Source: Methanohalophilus halophilus (GTDB taxonomy: Archaea; Halobacteriota; Methanosarcinia; Methanosarcinales; Methanosarcinaceae). From it: 64,000 nt of DNA. The stretch lies in contig NZ_CP017921.1 of assembly GCF_001889405.1 (NCBI RefSeq), positions 1,958,960-2,022,959 of the forward strand. The letters are read 5' to 3'. Both the position numbers and the translations under genes were made by a program. Of this stretch, positions 54,233-63,624 are shown one piece after another (positions within the stretch are counted from its first letter, which is position 1; every line of letters starts with the position of its first letter). The notes under the pieces are model-generated. The model was not told the DNA's origin and ran no database searches. It worked only from the letters and a program-made list of their open reading frames with translations.

Positions 54233-54985
54233 TCACCCATACATCGGGAACTCTTTTCTGGTGGAAGAAGGCTGTTCCGTGGTCCGCACATCTTCTGCAA
54301 GTTTCTGCATCTCAACTTCTATTTTTTCGGCCTGCTCGATCAGGCTTTCCGTATCTATTGAGTAATCGCACAGGTCATTTAATATCTTTATTACAGCTGC
54401 AGCGGCTCTTGGATCCGGATTCTGGGTTTGTGTAGCCCCCAGCAGACTGATAGCAGGAAGTTTACGCATAAAGCATTCAGCCATAATACTGCCGGATATA
54501 CCCGATATTGTACCCATCTGGAAGATTTCCACTTTTTCTTTTATGCGCTCCAGCATCTCCTCAGTTGTAGCAGCACCGAATACAAGGGGTTCTTCACTCG
54601 CGGTAGCAATTCCAGCAATTGAAATAATTTCCTTTACATTTACCGACTGAGCCCAGTCAACAAGGGCCTTACTTACATCATAAGAAACAGAAGGATTGAT
54701 GGGTATATCCGACACAACCATTATAAGATTGAGATCCGGATTTTCATATATCCTTACAGGCATGTTGATTACTCCCTCATAAAGCACTGCTATAGGAGGG
54801 AAATAACGGGATTCAATGGAACCTATATACTCCATATCAAGTTCTTCAATTATTTGCTGACTTGCAATATTACCCACAAGCCCGATACCAGGGAACCCTT
54901 CAATTAAAATAGGCTCTTCGGATTTTACCTTCTCTGTGATAATATGTACATCACTTTTGTAATCTGTTTCCGACAAAAAAACCAC
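54233..54985 (-). CDS. proteasome assembly chaperone (PAC2) family protein
   Basis: 250 residues. PAC2 fold features: EEPILIEGFPGIGLVGNIASQQII near the N-terminus, SRYFPPIAVLYEGVI and ISGISGSIMAECFMRKLPAISLLG. The C-terminal part is helical and coiled-coil-like. The archaeal homologues assist 20S proteasome assembly. It heads a two-gene operon with DUF473. Confidence 0.9.
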   Translation of the reverse strand: MVFLSETDYKSDVHIITEKVKSEEPILIEGFPGIGLVGNIASQQIIEELDMEYIGSIESRYFPPIAVLYEGVINMPVRIYENPDLNLIMVVSDIPINPSVSYDVSKALVDWAQSVNVKEIISIAGIATASEEPLVFGAATTEEMLERIKEKVEIFQMGTISGISGSIMAECFMRKLPAISLLGATQTQNPDPRAAAAVIKILNDLCDYSIDTESLIEQAEKIEVEMQKLAEDVRTTEQPSSTRKEFPMYG

Positions 54986-55078
54986 CTGCGTTTAGAAATC
55001 TAATATAAACTATACCAACTAGCATAGTATATGTTTATACTAATAGATAAGTCCTGCCCGAAATGAAACATATAGAAA

Positions 55079-55219
55079 TTATAATTTCTTTTCTTTCAGG
55101 TTTATATCTTCTTTTTGCTGGTGTGACATCAATATCGCAGATTTTAAGAAAAAGGCTGTTAAAAGCACTGCCAGTGCAAAGAAAAGTAGTGCAATGATAA
55201 CAATTGTCAGTGAATCCAT
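55079..55219 (-). CDS. 46-residue single-span membrane protein behind mtd
   Basis: An open frame from ATG 55219 to TAA 55079: one hydrophobic helix (DSLTIVIIALLFFALAVLL...) and a charged tail (HQQKEDINLKEKKL), so one membrane span with a cytoplasmic or external Lys/Glu-rich end. It begins 28 bases after the mtd stop on the same strand. No clear RBS. The composition is that of a genuine small membrane protein, but I recognise no family. Confidence 0.55.
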   Translation of the reverse strand: MDSLTIVIIALLFFALAVLLTAFFLKSAILMSHQQKEDINLKEKKL

Positions 55220-55247
55220 GTCTTAAAAATGAGAAAAGAAAGTGAGT

Positions 55248-56084
55248 TTACACTTTCTGTGGTTTCTCATAAAGTTTTGTTTTCTGAAGCTGGACACCTT
55301 TCTTAGAATGAGGCTGCCTGAACACAGAATCGTTGGCTTTCTCAATTTCCCTGGCTTCAATTGCAAGCTGTGCGGCTGCACGCATGAGTTCATGGCCTGT
55401 TGCTGCAGTAAGAGCAACATCTTCAATCTCTTTAAGGATGAAGCAGGCTGGCATGTTGACTTCAGCAACCTTACTTGCCATATGGAGTGCTGCAAGCCCT
55501 TTTGCTTTAGCATAAGGATTATTGAAACCTGCACGTTCAATGCATTTCTGTGGTTTTGCAAGAATGTGTGGAAGTTCAAGGTCTGCACCGGATTTGCCTT
55601 CATCGACCTGAGCAGTTACTGCATCCAGTTCTTCCTGAAGAAGCCTGACAACACCACATGTGGAAAGGACCTTCATTGCATCAGAGTTAAAGGAGGCCAT
55701 TTCAACAGCATCCAAGAACTCTGTCTTGGCACCGATAAGAGGATCAACGGTCATTATAATGTAACCGAAACCTGCATCCTCAAGAGCCTGTCTGTCATCT
55801 TTCTTGGTAGGGCCGTCAGAGACGACAATACATGGATAGTCATTCCATAACTCACGGGCAGATTTGGGGCCCGGTGCACTTGCATTGGGGCTGATCATTA
55901 CAACAAAATCAGGATCCCATGCCTTCAATTCTTCAGTAGAAGCTGCTGTTTCCTTGTCCATTTTGGGGCCAGTACCAAACACGCGGGTGCTGATCCCTTC
56001 CCTGGCTGCGATTTCATCCTGTACAAGGTCAATGACCTGGCTCATACCCAGGTTACCCAATTTGATAAATCCTACTTTTACCAT
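55248..56084 (-). CDS. mtd: F420-dependent methylene-H4MPT dehydrogenase
   Basis: 278 residues. Starts VKVGFIKLGNLGMSQVIDLVQDEIAAREG, and has VVMISPNASAPGPKSARE and IVVSDGPTKKDD, all Mtd signatures. It reversibly oxidises methylene-tetrahydromethanopterin (or -sarcinapterin) with F420, a central step of both CO2 reduction and methyl oxidation. Cytoplasmic. Its promoter lies in the 172-base divergent gap shared with serB. Confidence 0.95.
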   Translation of the reverse strand: MVKVGFIKLGNLGMSQVIDLVQDEIAAREGISTRVFGTGPKMDKETAASTEELKAWDPDFVVMISPNASAPGPKSARELWNDYPCIVVSDGPTKKDDRQALEDAGFGYIIMTVDPLIGAKTEFLDAVEMASFNSDAMKVLSTCGVVRLLQEELDAVTAQVDEGKSGADLELPHILAKPQKCIERAGFNNPYAKAKGLAALHMASKVAEVNMPACFILKEIEDVALTAATGHELMRAAAQLAIEAREIEKANDSVFRQPHSKKGVQLQKTKLYEKPQKV

Positions 56085-56256
56085 ATAATCACAGAGGGAA
56101 AATAACTACGTAGCATATATTATTTTTGGAATTACACATAACAGTACTAAATTGTTAAACAAGATGGGGAATAGCAGATCTTTTTATCCGAAAAAGTTAA
56201 AAGCAATGTGACTAATCTACAGCCATATTTCCTACATACCTCTATTATTATCTCAA

Positions 56257-56940
56257 ATGATCAGGTTTGATGAAGTGACTTTAGCCAGCAATTCTAACAG
56301 AAAATTTTCTAAACTGATTATTTTTGATATGGACAGCACCCTAATAGATGCTGAGTGTATCGATGAACTTGCACTTGCTGCAGGAGTGGCAGACAAAGTT
56401 GCACATATTACAGATCGCACAATGAGAGGAGAACTCGATTACCATCTGGCTCTTCTGGAAAGAGTGAAACTCCTTAAAGGTCTGGAAATAACAAAGGCAA
56501 AGGAAGCGGTTGAAAAGATCGAACTAATGCCTGGTGCAAAAGAACTCCTTGAGCATGTACAATCCCTTGGATACAAAACTGCAATGTTATCCGGAGGATT
56601 TACTCTTTCCTCTGACAGGGTTGCAAAATTACTCAACATCGATTACGTATATGCCAACACTCTAGAGGTTAAAAATGGATATCTGACAGGTGTAGTGTCT
56701 GGCCCTATGACACAAAACCTTTCAAAGGAAGTTTCCTTTGAAGAAATTGCCAGAAAGAATGGCTTCCTACCTGAAGATTGTATCGTGGTAGGAGATGGGG
56801 CAAATGATGTCTGTATATTTAAGAGAGCAGGTTATTCAATTGCATTCAATCCAAAACCAATTCTCCATCAACATGCAGATGTCATAATTTCGAAGAAGGA
56901 CCTTAGGGCCTTAATCTCCGTGATTGATTCACTACAATAA
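56257..56940 (+). CDS. serB: phosphoserine phosphatase
   Basis: 227 residues, HAD superfamily: IFDMDSTLIDAECIDELA (DxDxT nucleophile), MLSGGFTLSSDRVA (motif 2 Ser), VVGDGANDVCIFKRAG (motif 4). The cap region between is of the SerB type. It makes serine from phosphoserine, the same intermediate used by SepRS in this window. Full length. Confidence 0.93.
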   Translation: MIRFDEVTLASNSNRKFSKLIIFDMDSTLIDAECIDELALAAGVADKVAHITDRTMRGELDYHLALLERVKLLKGLEITKAKEAVEKIELMPGAKELLEHVQSLGYKTAMLSGGFTLSSDRVAKLLNIDYVYANTLEVKNGYLTGVVSGPMTQNLSKEVSFEEIARKNGFLPEDCIVVGDGANDVCIFKRAGYSIAFNPKPILHQHADVIISKKDLRALISVIDSLQ

Positions 56941-57018
56941 AGTGGATCCTGAAGTATCGTGCATTAGAAATGCATGAAATGCCAGCTACATTTGCTGGAC
57001 CGGGAGGATAAATCGAAC

Positions 57019-57873
57019 ATGCAAAAAGAACTGAAAGACAAAAGGAAAGATCTGAGGGAAACCTCTGAAGAAAACAAAAATAAACGTAATGAACTTAATG
57101 CACAGGCAAGTACACTTGCATCAAACCGCAATGAGCTCAACAAAAAGACCAAAGATCTTATCAATGAAGCACAGGAATACAAAAAACTCCGTGATGAAAA
57201 CAACGAAAAAGTCCAGGAATTTAAGGACCTTCGTGATAAGACCAATGAAAAGGCAAATGAACTTTTTGGAAAAGTTGATGAGCTCAGAAGTGCCAACAAT
57301 CTTACAGGACCATCCCTGAAAGAGATTCGCAAGGATATCGACAGGCTGGAATTCTCACAGCAGACCGAAGTGCTTACACCATCAAAAGAAAAAGAACTGG
57401 TCAACAAGATATCCGAACTCCGGAAACTTTACGATACAAAGAAAAAGCAAATTGAAAGTAACACTGAGCTAAATGATCTGCTTACGGAAGCACAGGAAAT
57501 CAGGGAAGAGGCTTCCGGATACCATTCAACCCTTTCTGAATATGCTCAGAAAGCTCAGGAATATCATGACAAGATGATTACCACTTTCAAAGAAGCAGAT
57601 AAGATACGCGCGGAATCCGATACTGCACATAAAGAGTTTGTTCAAATCCAGGAAAAAGCAGATGAACAGCACAAGGCTTTCATTGCAGCTCAGAAGGAAA
57701 TCCGGGATATTGACAAAGAACTTCGCAAACTCAAGAAGAAAGACGGTGGCAGGAAAGGCGCAGATATGGAAGAAGTACGTAAGGATGCTGAGGATATATT
57801 TGATAAGTTCAAATCCGGTGAGAAGCTTACTACAGAAAACCTTATGACCCTTCAGAAGTCCGGTCTTCTATAA
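57019..57873 (+). CDS. long coiled-coil protein (COG1340 type)
   Basis: 284 residues from ATG 57019 after GGGAGGATAAAT. It is almost wholly coiled coil (about 1-90 and 105-250; Lys/Glu-rich heptads such as ELNKKTKDLINEAQEYKKLRDENNEKV), with a short break at NNLTGPSLKEIRKDIDRLEF, and a C-terminal helical tail FKSGEKLTTENLMTLQKSGLL. These archaeal proteins are conserved next to serB-like genes; function is not known, and a structural or SMC-like role has been supposed. Confidence 0.85.
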   Translation: MQKELKDKRKDLRETSEENKNKRNELNAQASTLASNRNELNKKTKDLINEAQEYKKLRDENNEKVQEFKDLRDKTNEKANELFGKVDELRSANNLTGPSLKEIRKDIDRLEFSQQTEVLTPSKEKELVNKISELRKLYDTKKKQIESNTELNDLLTEAQEIREEASGYHSTLSEYAQKAQEYHDKMITTFKEADKIRAESDTAHKEFVQIQEKADEQHKAFIAAQKEIRDIDKELRKLKKKDGGRKGADMEEVRKDAEDIFDKFKSGEKLTTENLMTLQKSGLL

Positions 57874-57918
57874 CAATGAAAATAATGATCAGGGGAATCC
57901 CTGATTATATTTTATATA

Positions 57919-59052
57919 TTATTTCAGGACGTATTGATTTCTGTAATTATCATCCCGCATAAGGCAGGTTTTTGCTTTATAGACAGAATCATTCCGGATT
58001 CTATCCCATATTTTATTTATTTTTTCTTCATGTATGTTACCTACCGAAATTGGTATGCATGCACATGGACTGACATTTCCTTCAGGAGTAATATGCAACC
58101 ATTTTTTACCCGCAAAGCATCCCATTTTACGCAATACATGAGGTACCGAAAATATACGAGGGCCACTCATGTTGTTTGAACGGGCAATAAAATCATTGAA
58201 TTTTTGCATGTCCCTGGATGAGAGAAGCTCCTCCTTATGATCTAACCATCGACCAGTGGGTACGATCTCAAAAAAGGTGATCTCATGTACACCCATGTCC
58301 TTTGCAAGTTGGTAGAAATCATCCAGCTCATCGATATTAGAAGGAGAAATTACAACATAGATATTTACCATTAATCCGACATCAAGGGCATTCTCTATAG
58401 CAGATATCGCAGCCCTGTAAACACCTGTCCTGCCACGCATCCTGTCATGGTTTACTTCACATGCACTGTCCAGACTGACACTGAGCATATTCAGGCCTGC
58501 TTCTTTTAATGCCAGGGCTTTTGCAAAATCCAGACCTACCCCGGAAGTAAACATACCGCTTATTGCCTTCTCATTATCAACATAATTAATGAGATCTTCA
58601 AGCCCTTTATATAACAGAGGTTCGCCCCCATCAAAAATAATTAAAGTCGAACCCATTTCCAGACACTGGTCGATAGCATTTCTTACAATTTCAGGGGAGA
58701 GAGATGTCCTGTTATTTGTATCAGGCAATGCACAATGCAGACACCTGTTGGGACATTCTTCAGTGATAGAAATTGTCACCTGTTCAGGAACCATTTTTCC
58801 CCTCATATACCCCATCTGACTGTAAACCAGCCTGTCAAAAGCCTTTCCTGGGATTGGAGGCATCCAGGTGGAAAATACAAGAGATTCACCATTTACAAAA
58901 GCCGGTTTGGAACCATCGAACATCTCAAGCATATCTGATAGCAGCGGTTTTACTGCTTTTGATGCAAGACCTGAAGTATGCATATTGACATATCCGTTTT
59001 CAACAGTAGCATAAACCTTGAAGAAAGGATTTGTATAAAAATCGTATTTCAT
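57919..59052 (-). CDS. radical SAM protein (SPASM-like C-terminus)
   Basis: 377 residues from ATG 59052; an earlier ATG at 59067 overlaps the upstream stop. The radical SAM cluster motif is CPNRCLHC (C-x3-C-x2-C), followed by IFDGGEPLLYKGLEDL (GGEP). A C-terminal CFAGKKWLHITPEGNVSPCACIP is like SPASM/heme-D1 and pyrroloquinoline-type proteins with extra Fe-S cysteines. It lies in an operon behind a geranylgeranyl-reductase-like and a UbiA gene, so it probably modifies a polyprenyl-linked small molecule. Confidence 0.87.
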   Translation of the reverse strand: MKYDFYTNPFFKVYATVENGYVNMHTSGLASKAVKPLLSDMLEMFDGSKPAFVNGESLVFSTWMPPIPGKAFDRLVYSQMGYMRGKMVPEQVTISITEECPNRCLHCALPDTNNRTSLSPEIVRNAIDQCLEMGSTLIIFDGGEPLLYKGLEDLINYVDNEKAISGMFTSGVGLDFAKALALKEAGLNMLSVSLDSACEVNHDRMRGRTGVYRAAISAIENALDVGLMVNIYVVISPSNIDELDDFYQLAKDMGVHEITFFEIVPTGRWLDHKEELLSSRDMQKFNDFIARSNNMSGPRIFSVPHVLRKMGCFAGKKWLHITPEGNVSPCACIPISVGNIHEEKINKIWDRIRNDSVYKAKTCLMRDDNYRNQYVLK

Positions 59053-59063
59053 GATACCACACA

Positions 59064-60221
59064 TCACCTGTTTCTCAGGAAAGCACTGAATCCAAGAAGT
59101 GATGAAGGTTTCTTTTTAAGCATGAAAAGAGAGACCTGTAATGCTTTTTGAAGAGATGAACCCTGAAGGAAGGATAGGTCCTCCTGTTTGAAAACTTCCA
59201 TAATGTTGTTAATCTCGCTATCATCCATTTTACGGAGAGTTTCAAGAGCCATTCTGCCCAAATAATATTCTGTCCTATATTCCTTTGCCCACATACGTGA
59301 ATAACGGGAGAGGAAACGTGAGGAAGTATTTGCCTCCTGTATACTTTCAGCAGCAACTTTTCCACACATCTTGCCACCGTGTATGGAATAGCCAATGCCG
59401 GATTGTCCGGATGCGCCTCCTGTAAGCATAATACCATCAGTAACCATCTGGTTGGGAATAGTAGCGATAGGATCTCCTCCAGTTTTTACTTCACCTATGT
59501 TTAAATTTGACAAACCCTTCATACGCTTGAATTTATCCACCCACCTATCAAAAAAGGAAGATACATCCCTACCATGCCTTCTTACATAGACACCCAGGGT
59601 TGCCCTGTCGCCTCCACAGGGAGAATAAGTTGATTTCCACCCGGGAGCCACACTTCCGACGAAATATTCAAACATGTCCGGCTCACCGATCCCGTCGCCT
59701 TCTACCTCTGCCTCCATAGCCCAACCTATGTCATCCGGATGTTTCATTGCAGAAAGGCCACAAAGAGAAGCGAGTTTGGAATTGATCCCATCTGAGATGA
59801 TTACAAGCTTTGAATCGAAGGTGCCCTGCGAAGTACTCACAGAAACACCTTCATCATTTTTCAATACATTATATGCTTCAACTGACGTTGCAATATCAAC
59901 ACCTGAATCTCTGGTTTTCTGGATGTAGTGTCGGTCAAATGCAGGGCGGTCCAGAAAATAAGCGGGACTTTCGACTTCCACGTAGGAGCCGGAAGGGGCA
60001 ACAATGTTAGCACCTCTTAAATTTTTGAGGATATATGAACTATCCACAGTTTCCCCGGCCCTGTCAAACATTCCTTTAAAAAAAGTATTAGCAGGATGTG
60101 TGTTTTCACCCAATACGTCTTGTTTGTCCATTAAAAGGACATCCAAACCCTGCTCTGATGCTACCCTGGAAGCAGCTAAACCGGCAGGGGAAGCACCGAC
60201 TACAATGACATCAGCATCCAT
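59064..60221 (-). CDS. geranylgeranyl reductase-like flavoprotein
   Basis: 385 residues. FAD-binding start VIVVGASPAGLAASRVASEQG (GxGxxG form), the SYVEVESPAYFLDRPAFDR region, and a motif GITGGASGQSGIGYSIHGGKMCGKVAAE like the GD-box of the GGR family. Members saturate isoprenoid double bonds of archaeal lipids, quinones or chlorophyll. Placed between UbiA and a radical SAM gene, so likely reduces the prenyl chain of the product. An RBS (GGTGAT) precedes the ATG. Confidence 0.87.
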   Translation of the reverse strand: MDADVIVVGASPAGLAASRVASEQGLDVLLMDKQDVLGENTHPANTFFKGMFDRAGETVDSSYILKNLRGANIVAPSGSYVEVESPAYFLDRPAFDRHYIQKTRDSGVDIATSVEAYNVLKNDEGVSVSTSQGTFDSKLVIISDGINSKLASLCGLSAMKHPDDIGWAMEAEVEGDGIGEPDMFEYFVGSVAPGWKSTYSPCGGDRATLGVYVRRHGRDVSSFFDRWVDKFKRMKGLSNLNIGEVKTGGDPIATIPNQMVTDGIMLTGGASGQSGIGYSIHGGKMCGKVAAESIQEANTSSRFLSRYSRMWAKEYRTEYYLGRMALETLRKMDDSEINNIMEVFKQEDLSFLQGSSLQKALQVSLFMLKKKPSSLLGFSAFLRNR

Positions 60222-60227
60222 TATAAA

Positions 60228-61178
60228 TCACCATAGAATATTCACATAACCCTCAGAAACTATAGACAGAATTACATCAATTATCAGAGAGCCAAACATT
60301 ACGCCCCTGTAGCGAGAACCCTGAAGGAAAAGCATTCCTCCTCTTTCAGGCAGAGGATTTTTGATAAAATCAAGGGACTGGATAATCATCCATATCCCCG
60401 CAAGAATTGCCCCTGTGAAGAAAATAGGACCAAGTTGTGCCGTCCAACCTATTATGAGGGAAGAAATTACACCTATAATCCAACAGGCAGTAACCAATTT
60501 AGATGTTGCAGACACACCAAATACTACAGGGAATGTAGGCGCACCTTTAGCACGATCACCTTCCACATCCCTGGATACACCGGAAAGAGTAAATCCCCAA
60601 TCGGTTACACACATCATAATTCCCAGGAAAATCCCGGGCAGGGGAAGAATAGAAGTGTCCGCACCTTTTAGAATTCCCGCAGGATCAAAAGCAAGCCAAA
60701 TACCAATCGGTACAAGCCCGTATGCAATACCCACTGGTACAAAACTTAAGTAGGTAGATCTTTTAGCAAATTTTGAATATATGCTTATAGTACTAACTGC
60801 TATCACAAGTACTACAAAAGACTCGGGATTCAGGTACAGGGCTGCTATTGATGCAATAACTACAAGAACAAAGGCATATTTGAACCCCTGTTCCTGCGTG
60901 AGAGTGGAAGATGCGATGGGCCTTTCAGGCAGGTTAATCCTATCTATATCAATATCACAGCAGTCATTGAACACATAAGAACTTGTTATCGCAGCATAAC
61001 CGCCAATAATTGCAATAATGAAAGGTAAAACCGAAGGTAGGCTTCCGGCATATATATATGATGCAAGCAATGCACTTGCTGCCGGCAGGGCAAGGTCCAT
61101 ATCAGCTATTTCAGGCCTGAGTAGTTCCAGATAAGGGTTGCGGGACTTCGATCCAGTTGTAGATACCAAGTAAATCAC
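60228..61178 (-). CDS. UbiA-type prenyltransferase
   Basis: 316 residues, about eight membrane helices. Both Asp motifs are present: NDCCDIDIDRINLPERP (first, N-x-x-x-D-x-x-x-D) and SRDVEGDRAKGAPTFPVVFG (second). It transfers a polyprenyl group to an aromatic or glycerol acceptor. The start is GTG 61178 or TTG 61169 (with GGTGAT). Candidates are DGGGP synthase for lipids or methanophenazine prenylation; the adjacent reductase and radical SAM genes favour a dedicated redox-cofactor or lipid path. Confidence 0.9.
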   Translation of the reverse strand: MIYLVSTTGSKSRNPYLELLRPEIADMDLALPAASALLASYIYAGSLPSVLPFIIAIIGGYAAITSSYVFNDCCDIDIDRINLPERPIASSTLTQEQGFKYAFVLVVIASIAALYLNPESFVVLVIAVSTISIYSKFAKRSTYLSFVPVGIAYGLVPIGIWLAFDPAGILKGADTSILPLPGIFLGIMMCVTDWGFTLSGVSRDVEGDRAKGAPTFPVVFGVSATSKLVTACWIIGVISSLIIGWTAQLGPIFFTGAILAGIWMIIQSLDFIKNPLPERGGMLFLQGSRYRGVMFGSLIIDVILSIVSEGYVNILW

Positions 61179-61208
61179 CCGGGATTAGATTCAAATCCGT
61201 GATTTCTG

Positions 61209-62693
61209 TCAGTTTAGTTTAAGATTTTCATTGGGCATTTCATCTAAAGAAATGGCATTCTTCTTGAGATCTTCATAAAGTGGATGAAAACTGTACTGTT
61301 TTGGGAGATTCAAGTAGAATAATCCATTCTTGTTTTTATTAATAAGTTCTATTACATTTTGTAACGCCACACCTATTGCAGCTGGATCCATTTCGTCAGG
61401 GATTTCCGCATTGAAAGGATATACTTCAGAGAGTTCAACGGGATATGCTCCAAACGGAGGCTTGAAATTCAGGACATGATCATAATTTCCTTCACCTTTC
61501 ACAGACTTTGACCGTATGAGAATTTTACCATCCAGGTTAAAGCGGCCAATTCTTTCTTCAAATCGTGCAACTTCCGGTCTTTTTGTGGACTCGGGGCCGG
61601 TATAAAAGAAAGTGGATTTGGAAAACGGATCAAGTCTTTCAAGCCAGGGACTGTAATTGTACAATCTTTTAAGGGCCGACAGCATTGAGGGATGGCTCCT
61701 GCACCGCTGTTCCACAAGCTCTAACAAATTACCTTCCCTTATTGCCTGCTTGATATTGCGAATTTCTGCAAATGTCACATACAAATTGTGTCTTGCCAGT
61801 AATTCTTTAGAGTTGGAAGCGGATTTTATCTCCGATGCAGTATGAGCAGAACAAACCGGGCAATTACATGGAAGATACTGAAGATCTTTAAGATGAGATG
61901 TTCCGGCAACAGTTATGTAGCGGCCTGCTTTTGCATAAAGGGCATAAGCTGCTGAATCAAATAGGTCACACCCCATTGCTACAGCCAGAGCAAACATCAT
62001 TGGATGACCGGCCCCAAATAGATGAACCGGTTTTACAGGATCAAGACCTTTTTTGGAAGAAATAACAACATCAACCAGATCCGCATAACGGTAGGATTCC
62101 ATGAGAGGAACCACAGCTCCTATAGGATATACATCAAAGGCATGTTTTGAAAGGGTCTTCGCACTGCGTACCCTGAGATCCAGATGAGTGGAGCCCTGTA
62201 CAGGGCCCGCTAGAAGCATATCATCCGTTACAATTTCTCTGGCTGCAACCACCCTTTCAAGAGTAGTTTCAAGTTCGTCTTCTGCCCTTTTGTAAGAGAC
62301 ATCAGGAGGAGTTGGAATGTCAAGGGGGACTGCAATATCAGAACCAATGTTTTTTTGGAACGCTATGATCTGCTCGTTTGTTACTTCAACATCCCCATAA
62401 ACGGATAGTTGAAAAGAACCTGAATCTGTCATGATCGGACCATCAAAACCCAGAAGATGATGCAGGCCTTTTTCCAGTGCTATGTTCCTGAGTTCTTCCT
62501 TGCGAGAAATGATATATGAATTTGTAATAAGTATTTGTGCACCGAACTGATGCATTTCAGAAGAGGGTATTGTGTTTATATTGGGATTTATAACTGGCAT
62601 AACCGTTGGTGTTTCAACAACACCATGTGGTGTATGCAATCTACCAATACGGCCAGCTGCGTCTTTTTGCAGTATTTCGAATACAGCGGTCAT
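61209..62693 (-). CDS. tgtA: tRNA-guanine(15) transglycosylase (archaeosine)
   Basis: 494 residues. The catalytic-site stretch MTDSGSFQLSVYGDVE contains the nucleophile/base Asp; VPLDIPTPPDVS and HLFGAGHPMMFALAVAMGCDLFDSAAY follow; the zinc motif is CNCPVCSAHT. The C-terminal ~130 residues belong to the archaeal extension. It inserts preQ0 at position 15 of tRNAs. It is divergent from the ArsR gene and ends 30 bases before the UbiA operon start. Confidence 0.94.
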   Translation of the reverse strand: MTAVFEILQKDAAGRIGRLHTPHGVVETPTVMPVINPNINTIPSSEMHQFGAQILITNSYIISRKEELRNIALEKGLHHLLGFDGPIMTDSGSFQLSVYGDVEVTNEQIIAFQKNIGSDIAVPLDIPTPPDVSYKRAEDELETTLERVVAAREIVTDDMLLAGPVQGSTHLDLRVRSAKTLSKHAFDVYPIGAVVPLMESYRYADLVDVVISSKKGLDPVKPVHLFGAGHPMMFALAVAMGCDLFDSAAYALYAKAGRYITVAGTSHLKDLQYLPCNCPVCSAHTASEIKSASNSKELLARHNLYVTFAEIRNIKQAIREGNLLELVEQRCRSHPSMLSALKRLYNYSPWLERLDPFSKSTFFYTGPESTKRPEVARFEERIGRFNLDGKILIRSKSVKGEGNYDHVLNFKPPFGAYPVELSEVYPFNAEIPDEMDPAAIGVALQNVIELINKNKNGLFYLNLPKQYSFHPLYEDLKKNAISLDEMPNENLKLN

Positions 62694-62807
62694 GGGAGCA
62701 ATAGATACCGGTGATAGTATATATGTGTATTTGAATGGTAATGGAAAAATGTGTAAAGGAGGAAGACAATATATCCCAGTTCAGTCTTTATTATAGCAGG
62801 TGAAAAA

Positions 62808-63149
62808 ATGATTATTCCCGAACCCATAAAATGTGAAATCGAATATAAAGGAGGAGTGGACAATCTTTATACAAAAATGCCTCCTGAAGATGAATTCAAA
62901 CGTTGGAGTGAGATTCACCATGCATTATCATCCCCACTCAGGTTGAAGATACTATATATGGTAACCAAACAACCCCTTTGTGTATGCATAATAAAGCATA
63001 TTCTAAAAGTATCTGATTCAAAGTTATCATACCACCTTTCAATATTAAGTGGAAGTGGTATCATAAAAGGAACCAGAGAAGGAAACTGGATAATATATAG
63101 TGCTACTGAAGAAGGCAAACAGATGATTGAAGGAATATCAGGGAAATAA
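62808..63149 (+). CDS. ArsR-family transcriptional regulator
   Basis: 113 residues with a winged HTH: HHALSSPLRLKILYMVTKQPLCVCIIKHILKVSDSKLSYHLSILSGSGIIKGTREGNWIIYS. The LCVC pair in the helix before the recognition helix matches the metalloid-binding cysteines of ArsR/SmtB sensors. No arsenic or metal export gene is adjacent in the window. An AGGTGA RBS precedes the ATG. Confidence 0.88.
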   Translation: MIIPEPIKCEIEYKGGVDNLYTKMPPEDEFKRWSEIHHALSSPLRLKILYMVTKQPLCVCIIKHILKVSDSKLSYHLSILSGSGIIKGTREGNWIIYSATEEGKQMIEGISGK

Positions 63150-63323
63150 ACAATATTCATTTATTGAATTCATTCTATGATCTTTTCTTTTCATCCTTCA
63201 TTCCCTTCAACGCCAAGCTCGTTATAATATTTTATATCTGTCATTGATTTCTCTATCGGATTAATACTTTCAGGAAAGATGTTTAAAAAATCAGAATTCA
63301 GAATAAGTAAGTAAGTGTTAATA

Positions 63324-63458
63324 AGTTGAGCCAGCAGCGATGTATAGTTCCCAAAGGCTCTCGCACTTTAGTACCGTATACAACGCTGGCAGGCTTATCT
63401 TCTGTGTTCGGGATGGGTACAGGAGTTACCCTGCCGCTATGGCCGCTGTTCTCAACTT
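63324..63458 (-). rRNA. 5S ribosomal RNA
   Basis: Read on the minus strand, the terminal helix AAGTTGAG / CTCAACTT closes a 135-base RNA with AGCGGCCATAGCGGCAGGG near the 5' end, CCCATCCCGAACACAGAAG in the middle and GTGCGAGAGCCTTTGGGAAC near the 3' end, the normal 5S layout. It follows tRNA-Cys and 23S rRNA in the operon. Exact ends are estimated. Confidence 0.93.
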
Positions 63459-63474
63459 ATATGAGATGGATGAA

Positions 63475-63546
63475 AGCCAAGGCCCGGATTCGAACCGGGA
63501 TGGAATCGCTCTGCAGGCGATTGCGTAGCCGCTCCGCCACCTTGGC
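63475..63546 (-). tRNA. tRNA-Cys (GCA) in the rRNA operon
   Basis: On the minus strand, acceptor GCCAAGG pairs with CCTTGGC, discriminator T as usual for Cys. The anticodon stem ATCGC/GCGAT carries loop CTGCAGA, anticodon GCA. It sits between 23S and 5S rRNA and so is made from the rRNA transcript. No CCA encoded. Confidence 0.93.
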
Positions 63547-63624
63547 ACATTGGTCATGTGCGAAGCGTGATTCTATGACGCAACCGTCATAAACTTTGCG
63601 TTTCATCTGACCGTGTATTTTTTC

